In this document: positions 22,193-34,469 of the stretch, piece after piece
How the letters are laid out: the number at the start of each line of letters is the position of its first letter
Numbering within the stretch: the first letter of the stretch is position 1
From: Carnegiea gigantea
Lineage: Eukaryota > Streptophyta > Magnoliopsida > Caryophyllales > Cactaceae
Direction of reading: 5' to 3'
DNA: 64,000 nucleotides
Assembly: GCA_029747015.1 (NCBI GenBank)
Contig: JAKOGI010000357.1
Coordinates: 472,501 to 536,500, forward strand
Notes under the pieces: model-generated
Told to the model about the DNA's origin: nothing
The model's database searches: none
Seen by the model: the letters and a program-made list of their open reading frames with translations, nothing else
Program-made: the position numbers and the translations under genes

Positions 22193-24560
22193 TGTGATAA
22201 GGCCACAAGCACACGGTGGCGTTGTAGCAAATCAAGGTCGTCTCTCATGAGGACTAGGTTGATCTACTGGGCTTTATCCCCTTAAGATAGGTTAAGCGAA
22301 TCAAAAATTTGAGGTTTGAAACTATACTATGCTATTATTTAATCTAATGGATAAACAATCAAGGATTTAATCAAATCAAGCAATTTTCCTACTCAAGAAT
22401 TAATCAAATGCCTCTTCCTTAGACGGGTAATTCCAAAACCGATAATTGAATTATCAAACCCCTCTTTCAAGGTGGAATGAAATTCTTAAATCTAATCAAC
22501 TACCATTTCTTAGGGGTTTTTGATTAATCTAAGATCATTAAAAATGCAATTATCAAATTTAGAGGTTTCTTAAACTGTAAGTCTTTCCAAGATCCCACAC
22601 ACTTAAATCGAATATTAGTTTTCCAACATCTAGTTTTACCTTTCAGTTCTTTACCAGATGTCTAAAACAAAAAAGAAGATGATCAAGTTTCCTACTAGCA
22701 AATCAACGTCTAAGATTCAATAGAATAAACCCAATAAATCTAAAGCACTTTTGGATCAAAACATGAATGGATGCAATCACAAGAATTCAAACTCAATTCC
22801 AAGATTAACAATCTAAAACTTAACAGAAAAATCAATAATAATATGAAATCATGAAGAGCTAAAGAGAAAAGAGAAGAGAAGGGAGAGGAATTGGTCAGCT
22901 GGTGGTTGCTTGTAGATGCAAACCCAATTTGGAATCTTTGCAAATTTTCACTTTTAACTTGCTTTCAACCGTCTCTAATCTAAATCCTAATTAATTGAGG
23001 GATTATAGTTAAACGGAAAATGGGGATGAAATAAGGCCGAAAACAAACCTCTTTTATCCCGAAAACGCTGCTACTAAGTGTAAAAACTGCTTGAAAATCG
23101 AACATCACGAGAAAACATGATGATCCAGGGGAATGGGTCCACCATAAACCGTGGGCACCACTGCAGACAGACCATGGTGGGCACTAGTCACGCTGTAGGT
23201 TCTCCTCTTTTTGCTCAACTACTTCACTTGTATCTCTCTGGACCGTGGTATTGAGCATGGTTGGTCCGTGTTGGGTGTCTGTGGGCCTCTTTTGCTATCT
23301 ACTTTAATCCACAAGACCTCAAATATCTTCATTCTACTTACACAACATGGCTCAAAAAGTCAAAATGTGCAAACACTTTTAAAACAGGAGACACCAAGCA
23401 TAATAGTAGAAATAGGGGCATAAATCATACAATTAAGCATGCTAATCACTTAAAATGATTCCTAAGCACTCATAAAATCCTATGCATATATGTCATGCTT
23501 AAATCTTTGCTTGTCCTGAAGCAAACATTGGAGAAAACAACCAAATGGAGGTGCATCTAGAACTTAAAAGATAACAACCTCCTTAAAATAGGTAAGTCAT
23601 AGCATATCATAAGCAAGAATAGAAATCAATGACAACCCCAATAGGGTGTGAGACATTTTAAATTTAGGAGGAGGAGAAGGTTTTTGAAAAAGTATGAGAT
23701 CAAAAGATTGATATCAAACTTGATCATCCCTAAATAATCACAAAGCATATCATGTAAGCACATGGAATTGATTACAGCTAAACGGACCTGTAGAACCTCA
23801 CTTTTGGGAAATGTGAATCACCCTACTTATGTGCTTGAAATATAGCATAGGTTCACTCAAGACTCATTCCAATGATACAATCTACCATATGCTTGTCAAG
23901 ACTATCAAATTCTTTATCACTAAGAATGCAATATGCAGATAACAATTAAGAGGACTTTACACGGGTTGTAACTTGGGCTGCAAGGGTGAAGAAAAATGAG
24001 TGGACTACTAAATTTGGGCAACGTGGAGCTATGTAGCCAAGTAGCTAGTAAGTAACTAGCATGGCACCAAAAAACCATAAATTTTACCAACACTCCAAAC
24101 CCCAACAAAACAACGAATATTCCACGAATCAAGTAGAAAATGAGTTGACAAAGAAATGAATTCACTTATTGTACGTATCGAATGCCAATCAACTTATTCA
24201 TTCTGTTTTTCTTTTTTTGTTTGTTTTCTTCTTTTTTTGGGTTTTCTTCAACATAATTTTTTTTCTTTTTTTTGTGTTTTTACTGTTCTTTTTTTTGGGA
24301 ATTAAATAAAATTCATCCATGAAAGACATAGGACCAGCAATTATCAACTCACAATCTAATACATATACATAATACAAATAAGAGGGAAACATAACTAAAT
24401 GCTTAATATAATCTATTCCCTAATAAACCAACATACCAAAGCCATCATAAACTAAAAAACCCCCCAAAACGACCCACTGCATAAATGAAGCGACGCTCCA
24501 TGGACTTGGCTTAAAAGTTAGGAACATGTGTTTTGCTAAACATTAATACGAAGTGTTCAC
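22193..24560 (-). repeat. gypsy LTR-family sequence (relative of the LTRs at 52617 and 59950)
   Basis: Begins TGTGATAAGGCCACAAGCAC exactly where copia B gag stops. Its later part matches the long LTRs of the 52617-64000 element in order: a CTTGTCCTGAAGC block near 23510, GTAGAACCTCACTTTTGGGA near 23792, and a polypyrimidine tract near 24205-24300. Next are a TGAAGCGACGCTCCATGGAC block near 24485 and GTGTTCACAACAAAG near 24555. This marks it as a diverged member of the same family. The right boundary is not resolved. Confidence 0.6.
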
Positions 24561-27270
24561 AACAAAGACGGATATAAGCATCAAACTCTCATATCATTAA
24601 TCTATGTCCGTGAAATATTACAAGGATTAAGTAAGTAAATAGGAGAGTGCCCCCATCTCCAAGTCATGCGCTAACCAATAGGATTACAAGGAAATGAACC
24701 AATCAAATCCTAACTAGTAGTGCAATTTAAAAGGGTTATATATAGGTGAGCTGGAATGTAGCTACATTAGTGCTAGATTGGATAAGTCATCCACTATCTT
24801 AATTAGATGAGTCATATGGAGATTTTCCTATGGGTGGCGTCTAGAGGAGTCCACCAGCTGTCCAAGAAATATTAGCCCTTAATTAATCCATTTGCTAGCC
24901 CAATTATTTCCTCAATAAAAAATGTGTCATTCTAGACCATGCGCTAACCCTTTGTCGATTTTCGCCCCATATCTTCATAGGTACTTGGAATTTAGAGACG
25001 TTCTATGGCTTAACGGAAACTAGAAATCTGGCGCTATCCGTATATGCATAACTTATCCAAATTAGACTGTTGTGCCTTTCCAAAATTGAGATAGAAGTGA
25101 AATGAGGTGTTCTGCCCAGAAAACTATGAATGAGCTAATGAGATAGTTTTCGAGGATAAAGTAGCTAAGTTAGGATAAAGTAGCTAAGCTCCTTTTCTAT
25201 GGATACTAATTTCCTAACCACCTTTCCTAAGCTTATTGGGACCACCTCAAGGGTTCCAAGTCAACATTGACCAAGGAGGACCTAGTCCTTAACCCAAGGT
25301 CAACATTGAGCCTACTTTATTCAAGACCCTCGCTTGTGAGAGTAAGTCCAAGCTTGGAGTTTGCTCTGCATCACTAGGCCCAAAGCTTACACCTTTATTC
25401 TAGCTCCTCACTAAGCCCTTGTGCCCAAAAAATTTTATTGTTAAACCTTAATGGATCTCAGCTGGGCTCTATAGGGCCCAATATGAACTCAATTATATTC
25501 CTAAACACAGACTGTCAAATTCATTGCTTTTTTTTTATCTTCTCTTTTTTGAAACCCGGCCGTGTTTCTCTATTTTTTGCTTTTATTTTACCAAAATAGA
25601 CAATCTAAATTACAATTGAACCTGCTCGAATTCTGGTCAAGAGTCGTTTTACGACTCAATTAACCTAAGAGCCACTTTGAGTCCCAATGTAGTTCTTAGG
25701 CTTGATTTTCCCTAATTCGGGCTTTCTTAAGACTCACAGTATCAATGCATAGTCCTTTAGGCTAAGAAAGTTAAATCATATAAGGAGATATTACATTCCA
25801 ATCATACAGATGAGTTCCAACCTAGATGACAGTTTTATGTTATAAAGGTTTGGTCAGGTTTAGAGTAGTCCTCGTGGCCTAAATGCTTTGCCATCCATAG
25901 GATGCATGGCAAGCCTGGAACATTTAGTTGCTTCTCTATAACATGTGGATGAGGAAAGTGTGTCGCGAGTGGGTGAAGTAATTGTTTTCCCAGTTGAAAG
26001 TCGAGTGGACACAACGAGTGACCAATTTCTTTCTTAAGTGGTAATATCGGGGTTTGACCTGGAGGTGCTGTTAATCCTTAGCAAACAACACCTTGTAATA
26101 TAGATATGCCTAATGTAAGTACAATTAGTGTAATTTCTTATATTGAAGTTTAAATTTCACCCTCTAAAAAAGGTACCTAGTTGAGTCACCACTATAAGAA
26201 CCATAGGCCTCGACCAGTATATCCCTGGCGCAATTCCCCAACGAATGGTTGGGCTCGTTTGCTATCTAGCAACAGGGACTATCAAAAGGCACACCAAAAG
26301 GGATTATTCACTTCAAAAAGATTTTCGAAAGGTTCCGGAGCAATCCCTAGTGCAGGACCATCTTGACTCCATGGGTTGAAACCGAGGATCCACATTCGAG
26401 GGCAATGGTACAGTAAGATGACGGAGTGTATCATGCTACCCTATCATCACTACCAGCCTCTACTAATCAATATAGGAAATAAAACTCAATCATACTATCA
26501 CACAGTCATGCAGCATGTTAAAATCATTCATTCTTAAAAAATTAGAGTACAATGTTCACCAAAAGAGAGTAAAAAGATAAATAATTCATGCAGTGGTAGG
26601 GATGAAACTAATTAAAGGTTACATCCATACGAAACTGCAATCAACTAAATTAAATGAAAAGCAACGAAAAGACAGAGAAGAAGGTTATAAAATGCACCAT
26701 CAAGATAACCCACCTAAGTCTTCCAGGAACCCATCAGAGTGACAATTTCTTAAACCGATGATTGATTTCACTGACGAAAGCCCGTTACTTTCTCCTAGAA
26801 AAGAAACCTAAAGCTCTCCTCTATATTTTCTATCATCTTGTTTGTGACTTTCAATGATTATCTACCCCATTAACCAAATGATCTTTTATATAGTGGTTGA
26901 GGAGGCTAAGTGAATCAATTTAGGAAAAGAAAACCTAGTTCTGCTCTTACTAAGCTCAATTTAAATAGGTTGACCTAATAAACTAGAATTCTAATTAATC
27001 AATCAAAAGAAATTAGTCTAATTTGAACTCCACTTAACCAGATGCAAAAAGCTAGTTCTACTAAGGGTCTGTTTAATAAGCCTAATTAGAACAATACTTG
27101 GTAAAGCAAAAAAGGATTTTTGATCGAGAGCCCTGCTGAATTCCTTCTGTCGAGAACTCGATCAGGTTCTATTGAATGGGCTAGTCTCTTTCGTGTGGAC
27201 CTCGTTATTTTACTACTGGATTTGTTTTTTTTAACTCACTAGCGCTGTTGGGCCCCCAAAGGTGCAAGTT
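24561..27270. other. anonymous repeat-like DNA, no gene seen
   Basis: No coding region is supported. Stretches near 24640-25550 read like retrotransposon LTR or leader sequence (GGTTATATATAGGTGAGC promoter-like near 24735; a conserved-looking block near 25060-25120), but no second copy lies in the window. The 61-codon ORF at 26181 has no recognisable family. Confidence 0.4.
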
Positions 27271-27279
27271 GGGGTATTA

Positions 27280-28050
27280 CTTTCATCATCAAAGCCCAGT
27301 GGATATTCCAATAGAAATGAATCACAAGCTTGCTCTCATGTCTGGAAAAACTACTGCAGTAATGAACCCTGCATCATTGGTCGATTGGTGCAGTAATCTA
27401 CCCTAGTATTACATGTGCTTTGGTTTGTAGCGCTTGTATATATTATCTCAATTTATGCAGGAGCTTAGTAAGCAAGATTTTGCAGTAGTTAAGTGAGTCT
27501 TACATTACATAAAAGCAAATCCAGGACAAGGAATTTTACTAAAAAGTAATTCAAATATGCAGATTTATATATATTGTGCCTTAGATTAGAGAGCTTGTCC
27601 TATTGCATGGTGCTCTCTCACTAGATATTTTATGACACTCAATGGTTATCCTATTTTATAGAAAACAAACAAGTAGACCATAGTTTCTATATCTTTAGCA
27701 GAAGATAATGCAGGCCGTGGCAATGGCACCAATAGAGTTGATTCGAGTCAACCCTTTCTAGGCATGTATGGTCATCTTCACTGGTGAATTTGTGAGGTTG
27801 TATTATCAGAATCAAGCAGCTCTGCATATAGCTCAAACTCAAATGCTTTATAAAAGAACTGTATACATTGAGACAGATTGTGATTTTATTTAAAAACGCT
27901 TGATTTCAAGTGATATTGTTACAGATTATGTTTTTCATAAGTATTAGTTGACCTAATATATTTACCAAAGCTTTGAACAAGAAACAATTTCAGTGTTGAC
28001 AGGGCAAGTTAGACATTGTGAATACAGGTGGTCCAACTTAATGGGAAGTG
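27280..28050 (+). pseudogene. Ty1/copia element C, RT-end and RNase H remnant
   Basis: Pieces in order: IPIEMNHKLAL (27310), LSQFMQELSKQDFAVVK (27447), VLHYIKANPGQGILLKSNSN (27500), a decayed YFMTLNGYPILWKT (27628), then SSSAYSSNSNAL and TKALNKKQFQC-like residues (27960-27990). These match the C-terminal half of copia pol. Frameshifts and stops are frequent. No LTRs or upstream domains remain next to it. Confidence 0.72.
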
Positions 28051-28364
28051 ATGAGATTGAGTATATCGTTAAAAAAAAGTTGTTTGTATGTTTAGATAGT
28101 CTCTATTTTGTTTGGCTTGCAGTTAATTACGACTCAAGTTAGGGTGATAAGAGAACTCTTGCATGTATTGTGCACCTTGTATGTTGTGGTCAAAATAGAA
28201 AGCCAATTTTTTTTGTCCTGCTTATCTTTTCTTTCATTCTCCGTAAATTTCTTCGAAGTTACTTGTGATACTTATTCTAAGATGGAATGAAAATATCCAA
28301 AGTAGAGTAATTATTCTATAATTGCATTATTATAACATCTATTTCACAGCTGATTTAAAAGGAG

Positions 28365-28585
28365 AAAACCATCACAGAAATTACCGAATATTATGTCATC
28401 GCCAACCAACTTAATCATGTCTTAACAAAAACTACTCAACCTATTATTCACAAAAAATCATCAGCCAATCCCTTAGCAATTAGTCTGAAAAAAGAAAATG
28501 TACACGTTAGCATCAATGAACTAAACCCAAAATTAGGCCATAGTGTAGTCATAAGAGTCCTGAGGTAAGATGAGGTATATCAAAA
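28365..28585 (-). pseudogene. relic of a tau GST (end of exon 1 and part of intron)
   Basis: Two blocks are collinear with the intact GST at 13661-14805. CATGTCTTAACAAAA (28416) matches intron sequence at 14403, and CATCAATGAACT (28511) matches the exon-1 end at about 14496; spacing is 95 versus about 93 bases. On the minus strand the exon part reads LPQDSYDYTMA, a stop, FWV, a stop, FIDA. The intact gene has [20 protein letters not shown] there. The rest of the gene was not found nearby. Intron similarity means it arose by DNA duplication rather than retroposition. Confidence 0.78.
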
Positions 28586-29047
28586 AGGTAAACTACTTAA
28601 CTAATTATTAACAAAACTTCATCAACCAGTGGAATATGACAATAGAATTAAATGTACTTATTAATTGTAGGGATGGGAAAATTAAGTTAACTTTTGGGAA
28701 TATGACAATAAAATTAAGATAATGTTTGGTTGGATGCAAACAACCTTGTAAAGCAAACAAGTTAGTAGTTGTGTTTCCATTTTTTATTTCATTGTAGGAA
28801 AGTATTACAAATAACAACTACCTTATAATCATGATTATCTATGTAATCATGCTTGTATTCCAAAGTTGATTACATTACATTACCTTTAAGTAAACATCAC
28901 ATAAACATGTTTAATCTCCAAAAGCAAGCTATGTGATCTGATGATGTGAAACACTCAACCCTTAATTAAATAGGTGACTTTTCTTTAGAAAAAGTAGAAT
29001 TTAAGCATGAAGAGGAATTAATGTTGCATGTATATAAGTAACTTTGC

Positions 29048-30280
29048 ATGGGATATGTGCCCAAATTTAGCACATTTGCATTTGATAACCAATGTGGTAA
29101 CTTGTTATATGCATCCATTCTTGCATTGATCGCTTCTCCCCTATCTCCATCTCATGAGGCACTACCTAGTGTGCCTTCATATGCATCTCTTGAATTGAAG
29201 GTCCTTCCCAATGTTCTGAAATATGCATTCGTGGGTCCAAATGAGTCTTTTCCGATGATAATTGCTACTGATTTAAACATGTACCAAGAACCCTATGTGC
29301 TTGACTTGTTCAGGAAAAACAAAGACGCTTTAGAGTGGACCATAGGATATATTAGAGGCATTAGTCTTACAATTGTGCAACATAGGATTCATATAGAAGA
29401 CAATGCCAAATCTTATTGTGACAGACAAAGAAGGCTCGACCCTGCTCTATAAGAAGTGGTGAGAAAGGAAATTATTAAATTGTTGGATTATGACATTATT
29501 TATCCTATCTCGAATAGTGAGTAGGTAAGTCTCATACAAATTGTTCTTAAGAAGATTGATATTACCGTAATTGCCAACGATAAGAATGAGCTTATTCCCA
29601 TAAGAATCCAATACGAGTGGAGGGTATGCTTCAGAAATTGATTTCCACCACTAGAAAAGAACACTTTCCTATACCCTTCTTGGATAAAATGCTTGAGAGG
29701 TAAGCCGCACGAGCTTTTTATTGCTTCCTTGATGAATATTCCAGCTATACCTAAATCCCCATTTGCCCCACACCAAGAAAAGACTACATTCACATGCCTT
29801 TTTGGTATTTATGCCTTTAATAAGATGTTGTTTAGTCTATACAATTCCTCGGCCACCTTCTAAAAGTGTATGATATCCTTATTTTCTGATTTAGCTAAGC
29901 AATGTGTTCAAATTTTATGATTTAAGGAGACTCTTGTAATGATTGCCTGAATAACTTGGGAAAGGTTTAAGAAGGTATTGGTGACTAGCATTGGACCCTT
30001 AATTGAGGAAAATGTCATTTTGTTGTAAAAAAACAAGGGCATTGTTTTGGGTCACATCATTTCTAATAGGGAATAGAAGTCGACAAGGCCAAGGTGGATT
30101 TGATTACAAATCTTCTCTTCCCTAATTATGTGAAAGACATATGTCTTTTGTTAGATATGCCAGCTTTTACCAAAGATTTATTAAAGATTTTGTCAAGATG
30201 CTAGCCCCGTGTTCTCACTCTGAGCCAAGGATATGCCTAATAGGAAGGATTTGCCTTTTAAATTTGTAACCTCAAGCATA
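29048..30280 (+). pseudogene. Athila-type Ty3/gypsy pol, RT part (left half)
   Basis: The ORF at 29048-29452 carries LELKVLPNVLKYAFVGPNES, then IIATDLNMYQEPYVLDLFRK, EWTIGYIRGIS, HRIHIEDNAK and RQRRLDPAL. These are the residues that lead into RT in Athila-like elements. Decayed RT continues: KEIIKLLDYDIIYPIS, a broken FPLPFLDKMLE-like stretch (29675-29700), GIVLGHIIS (30040) and KDLPFKF (30250). Many stops and frameshifts. The pol reading is cut at 30280 by an LTR-like insertion and resumes after 31780. Confidence 0.82.
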
Positions 30281-31780
30281 TGTTTATGGCCACACGCTAG
30301 GAGGATCGTCCACAAGGAGCTGTTTCAAGTATCGAGATTAGCTTAACTGTTTCAATCTAGGCTAAATGAAAAGGGAATAAAAAACAACTGAAATTAAGCC
30401 AATAAACATAAAAAAGGGGCTTGGGATTATGATTTGACTGATCGACCAACCAAGTAGTCAAGACAAATCCTAATTTACCAAACATACATCGACAATTTCA
30501 GATGGTCAATTGCATCCCCAAAGACCATTCAAGCCCTCTTTTAAGGGTCATGGACTAGTCTAATTAGTGTAACCACCTATTCTCATGGGGTTAGGCCAAT
30601 GAGATCACAAGATTAGCAACCATTAGACCAACTTAGGGTCCAGACTATTTTCATGTCCAAATCCTGGCTATTCTCTCTCCTATACTAGCTAGTCGACCTC
30701 ATATTTTAGTATAAGACAACTGCTCAAAGATATGTATGAAAGCTCTTTTAAGCATTTCATTGAACACACAACAGGTGTGAGAGAAAACTCTAAATTTAAA
30801 GCATAAATTAGGCATGATTACACCTAATCCAAGACTAATTAGCCATCAAGGAACTAATTACAATCTTAGCCAACAAAAACTAGCTAGTAATCATCACAAG
30901 GACACTAGTAAATTTAATTATAACCAAACTAGCAAACAAGTGGGCACAATAGGGTAGGAGAGAAGAGAAAATGAACCTAATCTTATCTAAGAAGCTCATT
31001 AGACGTTGATTACTAATAAAAACTAAACATTTACCTAAGCAAAATCGAACTAAACTAACATAATCTAAGCAAGCACCAAAGCATGAAATAGAGAGAGAAA
31101 GGGGAAAGAAAACTTACTCTTGATTGCTTGAATGAACCCCAAAATCCACAAGCTCAAATCAAAATTAACCAAAATAAATCCTAATCTACCTGGTTTATTA
31201 GCCCTAATGGGGTCTTTAGTGGCTAACCCTAATTTAAAGTTAGCTCCAAAACCTACCAAGAACTCTCTTAAAAGCACCTGATAAGCTCCTCTTAAATAGA
31301 AATTAAACCAACAAAGGGACATAAGGCTAGTGGTGAAAATGGGCTGCCATGACGAGGCGGGGTTGGGAAGAGTGGGTGGTCATGGCCACAGTCATCTGTT
31401 AGCACTACCATAACGATCATGGCCATGGGTATGGTTTGCTGCAGCCATCTCCCAGATTCTTGTCCTGCAATTCATTGAGTTACAAGGTTGGTCAAGGGGG
31501 TGGTGATGGCCATTGGCAGCTATGGCCAACTCCCCTCTTCTTATTTCTTCAATATTTCTTCTTTATCATTCCTCCTTCTTTGCTCTACCACATTTGGACC
31601 TCTTGCTTGCATCGTCTGGTCTCTAAATGCGAGAATAATTTTCTCGATTAGCACCATTATGAACTCAATTTCTGCCAATTTTTGAATCAACGTTATTTCC
31701 TACAAAATATTTAAAGAGCAAGTAAAATTCCTAGGAAGTACAACTTATTGCAAGCAAAATTTAGGCAAAAAAGGGTATCA
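30281..31780 (-). repeat. solo LTR-like gypsy insertion splitting the Athila-type pol
   Basis: It begins TGTTTATGGCCACACGCTAG and ends GGGTATCA, and lies between two parts of one pol gene. Its left end resembles the starts of the LTRs at 22193 and 38330 (GGCCACAAGCACACGG-type), and its interior resembles the solo LTR at 60828 (GCCAC...GTCGTC blocks). A GC-rich part near 31340-31470 also resembles the other family members. Orientation is inferred from family members with minus-strand primer sites. Flanking bases (GCATA and AATAT) do not form a clean duplication. Confidence 0.62.
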
Positions 31781-33600
31781 AATATGATATTTTGAGATCG
31801 AACAATGCATTCCACTTCTTCAATGAGTGTGAAGTGGCATTTATGAAGCTTTAGGTGGTGTTGACCATCACCCCCATCTCGCATCCTTCCATTTAGGGAG
31901 AACCATTTGAGCTTATGTGTCATGTATAAGATTATATGGTAGGGGTAGTTTTGGTGCAAGAATTGATAAGAAACACTACATAATTTACTATGTGCACCAT
32001 CCCTTAAATGAAGCGCAAGTAAATTATATTGTGATCAAGAAGGAGATTCAAGCAGCTGTCTTTGGATTTGAAAAGTTTTGACCCTACCTTATAGGGTCTC
32101 ATGCAACTATTTTTACTAATCCTACTACTTTAAACACCTTCTCAAGACAAAGGATAAAAAGCCTAGGCTCATTTGATGGGTCGTGCTACTTTAAGAGTTT
32201 CATTGTGAAATTGATTATGGAAAGGGTTTCGGAAACACCATAGCGGACTATCTTTCTAGGATTTTGATTGATGATGCATTTGAGACCTCTATTTTTGAAT
32301 GTTTTCTGGATGAACAACACTTTGGGGCTCATTTGGAGCAATGATATGCCAACATTGTCAATTATTTGGCTATGGGAGAAATGTCTAGGGAATGGACTAA
32401 AGATTCTAGGGCATGCTTCCTTACATTGGTTTGGTTTTTCAATTGGAATGACCCCTAGTAGTTCAAGTATTTTGAACACCAATTTATTAGAAGGTGAGTG
32501 CCTGATGATCAAATTCTTAGTGTCTTATCCTTTTGTCTTAACCACGCATATGGAGGACATTTTATTAGACAAAAATCGCCGCAAAAATTCTCCAATATCA
32601 TTTCTATTGGCCAAACTTATTCAAGGATGCCCATGAATATTATAAACATTGCATGTGTTGTTAATAATTAAGCAACCTTGCTAGGAAGGATGTGATGCCC
32701 CTCACCCACATTATTATGGCTGACATATTTGATGTGCGCAGGATTGCTTTTATGGGGCCATTTTCCAATTCATTTTGGAACGAGTATATTTTTATGTGTG
32801 TTAATTATATATCCAAGTGGGTTAAGGCAATCCCCACAGGGACAAATGAGGCTAAATTGGTCACTAGATTCCTATCAGAGAACATCTATGCTTGTTGTGG
32901 GATGTCTCATGCTATTATAAGTGACCTAGCGACCCATTTTGACAATAGATCCTTTGATGCCTTGTTAAGAAGGTATTCGATCATCCATTGACTTGTTCAC
33001 CTACGGTACCCTCAAACAAACAATCAAGTGGAACTATCTAATGGACAAATCAAACAGACCTTAAAGAAGTCAGTGACCTAAAATAGAATGGATTGGGCAG
33101 ATAAATTGATTGATGCTTTATCGGCCTACTAGATGGCCTTTAACACTCCATTGGGCATGTTGTCACCACAGATGTTGTCACTTACCATTTGAGGTTGAGC
33201 ATCGAGTTTGATGGGCAATTAGGACCCTTAATTATGAATTAAATGTCGTTGATGAAGAGAGGAGGCTGAGCATGAATGAACTTGAGGATATTAGGAGGAA
33301 GGCATATGATAACAATAGGTTTAGTAAGGAAAGAGGTAAAATTTTCCATGAAAAACGCATCAATAGAAAGGAGTTCTCTTCGAGGCAAAAAGTTCTTCTG
33401 TATCACTATAGACTACCTATCTCTTGAAAAGCTTAGGTCTAGGTAGACTGGTCCTTGTTTTGTTATAAAAGTGATTCCTTATGAGCAATCAAGATAAAGA
33501 ACCCCATTAAGGACCACAAGTTCAAGGTCAATGGGCATAAGTTGAACCCGGCCCTGCTTGGTTGAGCATCACTTGCTCCAAACACATGACAATACCAGTA
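31781..33600 (+). pseudogene. Athila-type Ty3/gypsy pol, RNase H and integrase part (right half)
   Basis: It resumes with FFNECEVAFMKL (31818) and GEPFELMCHV (31897), then a decayed RNase H (NYIVIKKEIQAAVFGFEKF-like near 32020-32080; DYLSRI near 32252). The integrase follows at 32692-33200: MADIFDVRRIAFMGPFSNSF, YISKWVKAIPTGTNEAKLV, IISDLATHFDNRSFDALLRR, PQTNNQVELSNGQIKQTLKK. The active-site region has D at DVRRIAFMGPF and D at IISD, with the E region at QVELSNGQ. A C-terminal GHKLNPALLG lies near 33537. Stops are common; inactive. Confidence 0.82.
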
Positions 33601-33878
33601 TAGGTCGATTAGGCCTTGGGTTTTTAACTCTAGGAAAGCAAAGGCCATAGACATGTTCAATATCAAGATTCATTCCCAACAATTTTTAAGGGTAAATATT
33701 ATCTTTAGGCCCTATAATAGCCAAAACATTTGTAGGAAAGTAGAGTTTTTTTATAATTTGGTGTGCCTAAAATTAGAAAGATGTTGATACCGAGGCTTTC
33801 ACCATACACCATGTTATTGAAGTGGCAAAAATAACCTATGAAAACGTCATTGGTGTTGAGGGTACTATTACCACCATA

Positions 33879-34436
33879 TGTCACGGGCCGCGTTTTCGGA
33901 GAGTTTTAGAATGTTCAGAATCTTTCAGAATGGTCTGGAACTTTCTGGAATACACTAGAATATTCTATAATGTTCTAGAGCCTTCTGAAGCACCCTAGAA
34001 TCATCTAGACTATTATAGAAGCTTCTAGAGTATCTAGGACCTTATGGAGAGTCCTAGAACCTTGTGGACTACACTCTAGAATATTCTGCACTATTCTACA
34101 TGTAGGATATTTGCATATAATATTCTAAAAGAGTAATAATAATCATAGGATCAAACAGATCTCCACCACCCATTGAGGAGGTGGATGTGTATGTAAACCC
34201 CCAAGGGGGCCAATTTCTAAGCAAGCTATTGAAAGCATTTAAGTGTAACACAAGGCATTCTCCTAAACTCTTTCTCTATCTCTAAGTTCCCTTAGTGTGT
34301 GTGCGTGTGTGCTTACTTAGCTTCTCAAGCCTAAGTCAAGCATCCTTAAGGCTTACTAGCAAACAAAGCAAGAGTTCTAAGAAAAGCTTGCTAGGCCACA
34401 CGGATCTAAGTTTGAGTGAATTATCAATCCGTGACA
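33879..34436 (+). repeat. 5' LTR of the gag-only gypsy element
   Basis: 558 bp, TGTCACGG to CCGTGACA, which gives 8-base inverted ends. It contains the pentamer array (33918-33985), a CCACCCATTGAGGAGGTGG palindrome-like block (about 34167-34190), a degraded TATA region (GTATGTAAAC near 34190) and pyrimidine-rich leader sequence. It aligns along its length with 36376-36940. Confidence 0.9.
33918..33985. promoter_or_regulatory. phased heat-shock-element-like pentamer array, 5' LTR
   Basis: At exact 5-base steps from 33918 the triplets read GAA, TTT, GAA, GTC, GAA, TTC, GAA, CAC, GAA, TTC, TAA, TTC, GAG, TTC. GGAACTTTCTGGAAT (33937-33951) is a perfect nGAAnnTTCnnGAAn site. Heat-shock factors bind such alternating nGAAn/nTTCn units. 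Binding is inferred from the pattern only. Confidence 0.68.
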
Positions 34437-34438
34437 GT

Positions 34439-34450
34439 TGGTATCAGAGC
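34439..34450 (+). other. primer binding site, tRNA-Met type
   Basis: TGGTATCAGAGC, two bases after the 5' LTR end. It is complementary to the 3' end of initiator tRNA-Met, the common plant retrotransposon primer. Confidence 0.88.
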
Positions 34451-34469
34451 AAGGTTTGAGTTAGGAGTC

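Noticed and set aside
26181..26366. 61-codon ORF as a gene
   Set aside because: No recognised motif, no neighbouring exons, and it lies in repeat-like DNA.
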